The position numbers and the translations under genes were made by a program. From Rikenellaceae bacterium (GTDB lineage: Bacteria; Bacteroidota; Bacteroidia; Bacteroidales; UBA932): 9,392 bases of DNA. This document shows positions 1 to 6,076 of the stretch, in pieces. Positions within the stretch are counted from its first letter, which is position 1. The number at the start of each line of letters is the position of its first letter. The notes below the pieces were generated by a model. It made no database searches. It saw only the letters and a program-made list of their open reading frames with translations, and had not been told where the DNA came from. Location: positions 1-9,392 of the forward strand of contig CAAGFN010000031.1 of the NCBI GenBank assembly GCA_900769145.1, read 5' to 3'.

Positions 1-314
1 AAAAGGTCGTCAAGAACCACCTGGGACTGAACGCTGTTGCTGTACATGTTTTTCTTGACTCCGTATGTCGTTATCATTGTAAGATGAAGAGCCTTCCGTG
101 TCTTTGTTTCATCCCTGAAGACCTGCATCTTGTTGCGAAGACTCTTGTCGTATTCGCTGTCGATGGTGAACTCGTTGATGGAGTATTTCATCTCACAGAT
201 GTTGATTACACGGTCTCTTCTGTCAATCAAAAGGTCTATCTGGGCACTGCGTTTGCCTTCCTCACCTTTGCTGAACCAGGCTGATGTCTCGCATTGAACA
301 GCGTAGATTCCATA
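1..314 (-). pseudogene. C-terminal remnant of AAA ATPase with DUF234-type domain
   Basis: Reading leftward, the frame encodes about 105 residues typical of the C-terminal nuclease-like (DUF234/DUF4143-type) domain of the archaeal-type AAA ATPases that are abundant in Bacteroidales. Recognisable blocks are SAQIDLLIDRRDRVINICEM, KYSINEFTIDSEYD, ETKTRKALHLTMITTYGVK and a terminal LDDLF, which in this family lies at or next to the stop codon. An in-frame TGA at 317-315 interrupts the frame just upstream of YGIYAV, where intact relatives have a continuous stretch like ALGISGV. None of the three minus frames upstream shows the ATPase portion (no Walker A or Walker B), and the DNA turns AT-rich. I therefore read it as the tail of a deleted or decayed gene rather than a gene with a start here. 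The function of the intact family is poorly known. The frame continues past the left edge by at least part of one codon. Confidence 0.75.
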
Positions 315-336
315 TCATTCGTAATTTTTGTGACGA

Positions 337-344
337 CAAAGATA
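337..344 (-). promoter_or_regulatory. Possible -7 element TATCTTTG facing leftward
   Basis: The minus strand reads TATCTTTG, an exact match to the Bacteroidetes -7 consensus TAnnTTTG. It sits between inverted repeat A and the ATPase remnant. No convincing -33 TTTG lies about 20 bases upstream. ATG codons follow at 318 and 313, but their frames are short and show no homology. It may be a leftover promoter or a chance match in AT-rich DNA. Confidence 0.25.
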
Positions 345-356
345 ATCAATTTTCAC

Positions 357-402
357 GAATTCATCATTATCGCCATATAAATATAGACATAATGATGAAA
401 TC
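357..402. repeat. Inverted repeat A in AT-rich spacer
   Basis: Arms 357-370 and 389-402 are complementary at 13 of 14 positions and enclose an 18-base loop. The core is TCATCATTAT paired with ATAATGATGA. It lies 3' of the alkaline phosphatase gene and upstream (leftward) of the ATPase remnant. The stem is AT-rich and no T-run follows it, so a rho-independent terminator is unlikely. An operator or a relic of mobile DNA fits better, but this is inference. Confidence 0.6.
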
Positions 403-411
403 ATACCAAAC

Positions 412-457
412 AAATTATCATTATCTCAAATTATCACGACACATAATGATAAAATTT
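412..457. repeat. Inverted repeat B, related copy of repeat A
   Basis: Arms 415-424 and 443-452 (TTATCATTAT and ATAATGATAA) are perfectly complementary over 10 bases, again with an 18-base loop. With a small bulge the pairing extends to 412-457. The unit matches repeat A at a 54-bp offset: 387-401 and 441-455 agree at 14 of 15 bases, and 361-371 and 415-425 at 10 of 11. The loop sequences differ. Confidence 0.6.
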
Positions 458-483
458 ACTATTTCTCCGACTATTCCCGCGAC

Positions 484-2133
484 CTACAGCAGCCCCAGAA
501 TCTCCTTGGAAATGTAGAAGAAGCCGTTCTCCGGAACGTAAACCGATACGCTCTTCAGCGGAATCTTCTCTTCACCCTTCAGCACGTATGACCTGTTGGC
601 CGGGATTCTCAATGAACCTCCGTCCACCACCAGAGCAGCCCCGGAGCCTTCTCCCTCCACCTCGTATGAATGGCCGGCAAGAAGCACGTCATGCCTTACG
701 AAAATGTTGGAGGTCAGTTCCTCCAGAGACATTGGAAGCCCGGCCAGCCTGCACATATACTCATTGAGATCCGCTGCCTTGAGATGACCGGTAGGCTGCT
801 GGCCGTTCGGATTATAGACAGCCAGGAAGAGATCCTCGCCGGTGTGGCCTCCGCTCACGAAACCGATGTGGGTATGCCTCTGGACAATCTTGGAAATCTC
901 GTGCTGGAGATTGTAGGAATAGGCAATCTTCATATAGTCATCCTCCGATGAACCCCTGGCGGCAAGCAGTGCATCATATTCTGAACGATTCAAATCAATG
1001 CCCATATTCTCCTTGAAAACAGCCGGAATCTCATCCGCAGGACACTTCCTGAGAAGCGGGTCGAGCTGCGCTGCCGTCATCTTTATGCCCTTGAGGCCCA
1101 CCATCAGGGAATCCAGCCCCTTGGTCGTATAATCGCGATAATTCCGGTCACCCATATTGACACCGGCCGTACCATGGTCAGGGACAACAATCACGGCAGT
1201 ATTGCCATCCTTCCTGGCGTAGTCAAGAGCCACGGCAACGGCCCTGTCGAATGCGCCGAACTCGGAGAGAATGCCGGGTGCATCATTGGCGTGGGCCACG
1301 AAATCCACCTTGCTGCCCTCCACCATCAGGAAGAAACCATTCTTGTTCCTTGAAAGCATTCCGATCGCCTTTTCCGTCATCTCGGCAAGCGAAGGCTCCG
1401 CAAGGCTGTCCCTCACCATCTCGTAGGACATATCGCCCCTTGTAAAAAGAGCCCAGAGCCTGTCCCCGTCAAATTCCCTGAAAGCCTTGGTGTCAGATTC
1501 AATGTACTCGATACCATTGTCAGCGAGAATCTCCTGCGCACCATCTTTCATCCTCTTGAATCCTCCTCCGAAAAGAACGTCCATCCTGCCTGAAGCCAGC
1601 TGGTCAATGATGATTTTCCTGGAATTGCGGCTAACAGCGTGTCCGATTGTGCCGGCCGGAGTAGCGTGGGTGACGTCCACCGTCACGACTGCGCCAAGAG
1701 ACTTTCCCCTGAGCATTCTTGCCGCATCCATCACAGTGGCAAGCGGCTGGTATGTGCTGTCCGGATTCACCTTGACAAGATCCTGCCCCGGGGACGGAGC
1801 CGGATAAATGCAGAGATTCGGACCCTGGACAATCTGGCCTGTCATATAGGCCGACATTGAAGCCGACGATTCAGGCATGGGGGAATTGGAACAATGATTG
1901 CGTACAAGTCCGCAGTAATAAGGGTCAAATGACAATGCAGCCTGACATTCCTGCGGGTCAAGATGCTCATAATACCATCTCTGAAGGGCAAGAACAGCAG
2001 TCGACGTGCCGTCCGGAATCATCAGGATAATGTTCTTTACAGGTTTCACCTCTCCCTGACGGCAGCAGGCCAGGCAAAGAGGAAGGATAATTGCCGATGC
2101 TAGGAAGCGGAAGTACAACGTCTTGAAGTTCAT
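484..2133 (-). CDS. Alkaline phosphatase (PhoA family), probable lipoprotein
   Basis: This 549-residue phosphomonoesterase should act in the periplasm or at the outer membrane. The N-terminus is a hydrophobic signal ending in LACC, so lipidation at Cys23 or Cys24 is likely. The alkaline phosphatase metal site is complete: Asp41 (IPDGT), nucleophile Ser89, His156 and Thr158 (THATPAG), Arg169 for phosphate binding, Glu272, Asp277 and His281 (VEGSKVDFVAH), Asp319-His320 (VPDHGTAG) and His430 (GGHTGED). His156 and Phe278 replace Asp153 and Lys328 of the E. coli enzyme. The residue before the nucleophile is Glu88, where the family normally has Asp (DSA). About 75 residues beyond the last core helix form a beta-rich tail of unknown role. 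It is the last gene of a leftward operon, 11 bp after the MBL-fold gene. Identification as an alkaline phosphatase is secure; the natural substrate is unknown. Confidence 0.93.
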   Translation of the reverse strand: MNFKTLYFRFLASAIILPLCLACCRQGEVKPVKNIILMIPDGTSTAVLALQRWYYEHLDPQECQAALSFDPYYCGLVRNHCSNSPMPESSASMSAYMTGQIVQGPNLCIYPAPSPGQDLVKVNPDSTYQPLATVMDAARMLRGKSLGAVVTVDVTHATPAGTIGHAVSRNSRKIIIDQLASGRMDVLFGGGFKRMKDGAQEILADNGIEYIESDTKAFREFDGDRLWALFTRGDMSYEMVRDSLAEPSLAEMTEKAIGMLSRNKNGFFLMVEGSKVDFVAHANDAPGILSEFGAFDRAVAVALDYARKDGNTAVIVVPDHGTAGVNMGDRNYRDYTTKGLDSLMVGLKGIKMTAAQLDPLLRKCPADEIPAVFKENMGIDLNRSEYDALLAARGSSEDDYMKIAYSYNLQHEISKIVQRHTHIGFVSGGHTGEDLFLAVYNPNGQQPTGHLKAADLNEYMCRLAGLPMSLEELTSNIFVRHDVLLAGHSYEVEGEGSGAALVVDGGSLRIPANRSYVLKGEEKIPLKSVSVYVPENGFFYISKEILGLL

Positions 2134-2144
2134 ATTGTTATAAA

Positions 2145-2945
2145 TTACAGATTAATCATGGGAGAGGGTGTCTGCCTCGGCAGCGCCCTGAGATTCACAT
2201 TTCCTGCCCCAGCCTCATCCAGGGCGGCCCTGGCAGCGGACCAGGCCAGCTCCGGGGTATTGTTATGCTCGCTGAGATGACACAGGAAGAGATTCCTGAG
2301 GCCGGGATGCCAAATCCGTTTCACGGCATCGGCGCATTCATCATTGCTCAAATGTCCGTGCCCCTGGCATATTCTCATTTTCAATTCGTGGGGATAAGGT
2401 CCGCCCATCAGCATATCCATATCGTAATTTGATTCAATGACGACGGTATCGGCCTCGGAAGCATAGGCGAGAGCCTCCTCAGTCATCCTTCCCAAGTCAG
2501 TCATTATCACAAACTTATGGTCATCTGACTGGATATAGTAGCCCACAGTCTGGGTCGCATCGTGCGGTACCTCGAAATACTTCACACGGAATCCGGCCAC
2601 CTCATTCCAATCCCCAGCGGACAATGTTCTTGCGCACCGGCCAAGCCACGGCTCCCCGAATGAATGCCCTGCCAATGCGGAATGCAGTTCAGCTGTCGCA
2701 TATACCGGCTTGGAAAGCCTCTTGCAATAAGAAGCGAGACTGCGGATATGGTCCATGTGGTCGTGAGTCACAAGGATAGCGCTGAAAGAATTCTCATCCA
2801 GGCCGTTGCGCATCAGGACCTGCTTGAGCCTCCGGAGACTGACACCGGCGTCGACCAGGACAGCGTTCCTGACTCCATCATTCTCATTTTCAAGATAATA
2901 GCAATTCCCACAACTGCCGCTCGAAAGACTCATGAAACGCATCAT
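2145..2945 (-). CDS. MBL-fold metallo-hydrolase, WalJ/YycJ-type
   Basis: This is a cytoplasmic 266-residue metallo-beta-lactamase-fold hydrolase resembling the WalJ/YycJ group, whose members are proposed nucleases. The family opening SLSSGSCGNCYY (residues 6-17) and VDAGVSLRRL (31-40) are present. The metal ligands are the HDHMDH motif (61-66), His128 in VPHD, Asp150 in IMTDLG and His223 in the LCHLSEHNN block. ESNYD (171-175) and GHLSN (197-201) are also typical of the group. There is no signal peptide. The first ATG overlaps the stop of the upstream TPR gene (ATGA, 2945-2942), suggesting translational coupling. A second ATG follows at once (2942), so the protein may lack one Met. The role in this organism is unproven; a tie to wall homeostasis rests only on the WalJ name from Firmicutes. 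Confidence 0.9.
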   Translation of the reverse strand: MMRFMSLSSGSCGNCYYLENENDGVRNAVLVDAGVSLRRLKQVLMRNGLDENSFSAILVTHDHMDHIRSLASYCKRLSKPVYATAELHSALAGHSFGEPWLGRCARTLSAGDWNEVAGFRVKYFEVPHDATQTVGYYIQSDDHKFVIMTDLGRMTEEALAYASEADTVVIESNYDMDMLMGGPYPHELKMRICQGHGHLSNDECADAVKRIWHPGLRNLFLCHLSEHNNTPELAWSAARAALDEAGAGNVNLRALPRQTPSPMINL

Positions 2946-4948
2946 TGCTCAGCCTCCTCACAATATTTCTTGATCACGCCGTAAGCGTCGGAGACGCCGA
3001 GTTCACCTGCATGGGACAGGTCAATGCAACCTTTCTCCTTGTCCTTCAGATAAATCAGGACGAGGCCTCTGTTGAAGTAGGCGTCACCCATATAAGGATA
3101 CAGTTTTATCGCCTTGGAATAACTGTCAATGGCCTCCACGAATGAAGACGAGAGGCATTGAAGATTTCCGAGGTTGAAATGAATATACGGAATATTATCC
3201 ACAATTTCGGCAGCCTTCCTCATATCCTCCACAGCGTCAGAATAGTCATATCCCCTGCTGACCTGGTCCTTGACCCTGGCCCTCGTGGTACCCTGGTCAT
3301 CCATCGTGAGGGTCTGGACGTTGTTTTCAATGGAGGATATGAACTCAATCATATCAGCCCTGAGCACAGCCCTGTTCATATAGTAGAATGCCTTGTACAG
3401 TTCTCCGTACTTCCCGTCCGCATCGCCCTCGACAGCATTGCCATAATGCATCATCGCCGAATTGAACTGTTTCGATGAAATATCCTGGAGAGCCTTCAGG
3501 AATTCCGATTCAGCATTGTAAGGGAGAGAATAAATCTTGTCCGCCGTGCGTTCCGGAGATTTTAGCCTGAGCGTGTCGGAAGACGTTATCGCCACCGGCA
3601 CAGGAGCATTAGCCAGCATCCTGTCGATGAGAGCGTTCTCATATCTGAACTTGAGGGCGTAATTGACATTGTCCTTGCTGTCTGCAAGCACAAAGCGGTA
3701 CAGCGGCCTAAGTTTCACGTCAATATCCCTGTGCTGGAGCATCTCATTGTCGAAGTCCTTCTTTGCGAACTCCGCATCAAGGGCCAGGAGGGAACTGTAT
3801 TTTTTAGTGGTATCTGCGAATGAGCCTTCCGACTCGGCATTCTTGGCCCTGTATTCGCTCACCTTCCTCCTCGCCGTCTCGTAATCCTGCTTCGACTCGG
3901 CCTTCATGCCAAGCATGTTCTCCACGTATGACCGGTTCATATACGCCTTGGCAAAGTCAGGATAAAGTTCGATAGCCTTGTCATAATCCTCCAGGGCGTC
4001 CCTCCATCTCTCCATCTGGACGAAAACCGAAGCCCGGTTGAAATAGGCCAGGACATTGCCCGGATTGATGCCGATTACCCTGTCCATATCCTGCAGGGCC
4101 TCCTCCAGATTGCCGATTTGGGCATTGATAAGACTCCTGTTGTACAATGTCAGGGCATTGCCCGGCTCGTCGGCGAGCACCCGGTTCAAGTCGGACATTG
4201 CAGCATTGTAATCATTCTGCTCATAGTACATTATCGCCCTGTTGAAATAGGCGAAAGTATTGGCAGTATCCAGACTTATGGCCATATTCATGTCCGCTAT
4301 GGCCTCCGGATACTGCTTGCGTGCGGCATAGAGCCTTCCACGCCTTATGAATCCCTCAGGTTCGAAACGGTCCAGGGAAATGGCCTTGTTGTAATCCTCG
4401 AGGGCACTCAGGGTATCCTTGAGGAAGAGTTTGCTGGCTCCCCTGTTGAGATATGCGGAGGGGTCCTTGGGCTCCTTCCTTATATATCTGTCGAAATCCG
4501 AAACTGCCTTGTCGAACTGCTGGGCGAGAAAATAAGTCACCCCGCGGCTGAAGTAAAGGCCTTCATATCCCGGCCTCAGGTCAATGGCCCTCTGCAAATC
4601 CTCCAGAGCCTTGTCATAATCCCCGGCCCGGCTCTCGGTAATGGCCTTGTAATGATAGCCCGAAGTAAAGACCGGATTCAGGCGCACGGAATTGTTGAAA
4701 TCCTTCTGCGCTCCCCTGATATCCCCGAGATTGTATTTGGCAATGCCCCTGTAGAAGAAAGTCCAATGGTCGGTTGAGTCAATCCGGGAAAGGACATTGA
4801 AATTCTCTATAGCCTGCGAGAACTTTCCGTCGGCAAGGGCGCGCCTACCCCTGAAAAAGAAGACATCCTTGTCGTATTGGGCTTCGGCAATCATCGGAAG
4901 TACGGCAAGAAGGGCCGATAAGAGGGTATTTTTTAGCGCAAGTTTCAT
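2942..4948 (-). CDS. Secreted tetratricopeptide-repeat protein
   Basis: This 668-residue protein starts with a signal peptide, with likely cleavage after AEA at residue 23. Ten consecutive 34-residue TPR units follow at about residues 28-367, most with the NRA/NRG helix-A signature and an ALEDYDKAI-like helix B; the tenth is degenerate. A stretch of about 220 residues (368-586) has no clear TPR pattern, apart from a possible degenerate unit near 490-540. Two further TPR units follow (587-654) with a GCIDLSHAGELG segment at the end. TPR arrays are protein-binding scaffolds, so this is probably a periplasmic adaptor; its partner is not evident. It is the first gene of the leftward operon and overlaps the next gene by 4 bp. 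The large open frames on the opposite strand are shadows of the repeat. Confidence 0.9.
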   Translation of the reverse strand: MKLALKNTLLSALLAVLPMIAEAQYDKDVFFFRGRRALADGKFSQAIENFNVLSRIDSTDHWTFFYRGIAKYNLGDIRGAQKDFNNSVRLNPVFTSGYHYKAITESRAGDYDKALEDLQRAIDLRPGYEGLYFSRGVTYFLAQQFDKAVSDFDRYIRKEPKDPSAYLNRGASKLFLKDTLSALEDYNKAISLDRFEPEGFIRRGRLYAARKQYPEAIADMNMAISLDTANTFAYFNRAIMYYEQNDYNAAMSDLNRVLADEPGNALTLYNRSLINAQIGNLEEALQDMDRVIGINPGNVLAYFNRASVFVQMERWRDALEDYDKAIELYPDFAKAYMNRSYVENMLGMKAESKQDYETARRKVSEYRAKNAESEGSFADTTKKYSSLLALDAEFAKKDFDNEMLQHRDIDVKLRPLYRFVLADSKDNVNYALKFRYENALIDRMLANAPVPVAITSSDTLRLKSPERTADKIYSLPYNAESEFLKALQDISSKQFNSAMMHYGNAVEGDADGKYGELYKAFYYMNRAVLRADMIEFISSIENNVQTLTMDDQGTTRARVKDQVSRGYDYSDAVEDMRKAAEIVDNIPYIHFNLGNLQCLSSSFVEAIDSYSKAIKLYPYMGDAYFNRGLVLIYLKDKEKGCIDLSHAGELGVSDAYGVIKKYCEEAEQ

Positions 4949-4966
4949 AATCTCGTCAAGAATTCC

Positions 4967-4974
4967 TAAATTTG
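4967..4974 (+). promoter_or_regulatory. Putative -7 promoter element for the M28-type gene
   Basis: TAAATTTG matches the Bacteroidetes -7 consensus TAnnTTTG exactly. A TTTC at 4943-4946 lies 20 bases upstream, a plausible weak -33 element that falls inside the first codons of the divergent TPR gene. Transcription would start roughly 45 bases before the ATG at 5027. Confidence 0.5.
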
Positions 4975-4992
4975 GGGTTCCTTTGCGGTAGG

Positions 4993-5000
4993 CAAAGTTA
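4993..5000 (-). promoter_or_regulatory. Putative -7 promoter element for the TPR-MBL-phosphatase operon
   Basis: The minus strand reads TAACTTTG, an exact TAnnTTTG match, 44 bases before the TPR start codon. A TTTG at 5019-5016 is only 15 bases upstream, shorter than the usual spacing of about 19-20, so the -33 part is uncertain. The element lies just beyond the oppositely oriented promoter, so initiation at the two sites may interfere. Confidence 0.45.
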
Positions 5001-5026
5001 GCAATAATTGTGCTTCAAACATTGAA

Positions 5027-6049
5027 ATGAGAAAAAAATTCCTCAATATATTTTTTCTGCTATGCCTTGGCGGCGTAGCATCCGCCCAATCAGTCAGTGA
5101 CGTGCGTTCCATAGGCGTAATAAGCAGCGAGCAGGCTCACAACACAGTCTGGGAAAACAAATTGTACCGGCAGGTAGAATTTCTCTCCGACTCCCTGTGC
5201 GGGGGCAGGGCCACGGGAACGGCAGGCAGCGTGGAGGCGGCGTTCTGGATAGCCAGGAGATTCGAAAAACTTGGGCTGATACCATTCAGCGGCAGTTATA
5301 CAAAGCATTTCTACAGGCCATTCGGCAGGAATATGCTCGGGATGATACCTGGAAATTCAAGGAAGAAGAACGACAGCTATGTGCTCGTGATGGCCCATTA
5401 CGACGGGCTGGGCGTCCTTAACGGAAAACTCTATCCCGGAGCTGACAGCAATGCCTCGGGCGTAGTGGCGATGATCAGCATTGCGGAGATGTTCAGCGCA
5501 ATGAGACTCCTCGGAAGAGCCTACGACTCCAATGTCATATTCGCCGCCCTGGATGCCAAGAGCAGCAGCATGAAGGGTTCCAGGGCATTGTGGGATATGA
5601 TTGAGAAGGAAAGGCTGGTCGACCCGGTGACGGAGAAGGTCATCACTGCCGACAAGATAAGGATGGTGGTCAACATTGACCAGATAGGCGGGACATCGAG
5701 CCGCCTGAAATCAGGCAGGGAGGATTTCATCATCATGCTCGGGCGGGATGATGTCGGCAAGAAGTATTCGGACCTGCTCAGCTGGTGCGACAGCCGCTAC
5801 GGGCTTGGGCTCGAACTCGGATTCGACTACTTCGGGAGCAAGGAATTCTCACAGATTTTCTACCGGAGGGTATGCGACCAGCGGATATTTGTCGAAAACA
5901 AAGTCCCTTCAGTCCTCTTCACCTCCGGCATCACCATGAACAACAACAAGCCCTACGACACCGTGGAGAGCCTGGACATGACTGTCTTCAAGAAAAGGAT
6001 TTGGCTCATCTTCCACTGGATTGACGAGATTCTCAAGAATTATGACTAA
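5027..6049 (+). CDS. Secreted M28-fold protein, probable pseudo-peptidase
   Basis: This 340-residue protein has a signal peptide (MRKKF start, cleavage near ASA/Q at residue 20) and the fold of M28 zinc aminopeptidases. Conserved pieces are His124 and Asp126 (MAHYDG), the bridging Asp140 (GADSNASG) and Asp218 (VNIDQIGG). Two essential pieces are changed. Where the family has D-A-E-E-x-G-x-x-G-S, this protein has D176-A-K-S-S-S-M-K-G-S, which loses the catalytic Glu and the neighbouring Glu ligand. Where the family has the last His ligand (YHTPNDT type), it has Asn307 in NNNKPYDT. Both alignments are gap-free and the frame is intact, so a retained non-peptidase function, for example binding, is more likely than decay. 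The gene is divergent from the TPR gene and lies 27 bp before the ABC exporter. Fold assignment is strong; loss of catalysis is inferred. Confidence 0.88.
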   Translation: MRKKFLNIFFLLCLGGVASAQSVSDVRSIGVISSEQAHNTVWENKLYRQVEFLSDSLCGGRATGTAGSVEAAFWIARRFEKLGLIPFSGSYTKHFYRPFGRNMLGMIPGNSRKKNDSYVLVMAHYDGLGVLNGKLYPGADSNASGVVAMISIAEMFSAMRLLGRAYDSNVIFAALDAKSSSMKGSRALWDMIEKERLVDPVTEKVITADKIRMVVNIDQIGGTSSRLKSGREDFIIMLGRDDVGKKYSDLLSWCDSRYGLGLELGFDYFGSKEFSQIFYRRVCDQRIFVENKVPSVLFTSGITMNNNKPYDTVESLDMTVFKKRIWLIFHWIDEILKNYD

Positions 6050-6076
6050 ATTGCAAAACAATTAACATTTATATCG

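Noticed and set aside
311..318. ATG codons downstream of the TATCTTTG element as starts of a small gene
   Set aside because: The frames from 318 and 313 end after about 18 and 25 codons, lie out of frame with the ATPase tail, and have no recognisable sequence.
357..457. Considered as a CRISPR array or rho-independent terminator
   Set aside because: There are only two units with different loops and no identical direct repeats with spacers. The stems are AT-rich and lack a T-run, so a standard terminator is not supported.
84..517. Two plus-strand open frames at the left edge
   Set aside because: The first is antisense to the clearly homologous ATPase tail; the second runs through AT-rich repeat DNA and has no recognisable protein features.
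4118..4777. Long open frame of 219 codons on the plus strand opposite the TPR gene
   Set aside because: It is antisense to the regular TPR array, whose repeated codons produce open frames on the other strand. Its translation shows no domain, signal or start context.
6050..6076. Possible separate promoter before the ABC exporter
   Set aside because: The 27-bp gap is AT-rich but contains no TAnnTTTG match, only weak partial ones (TAAATTG, TAACATTT).
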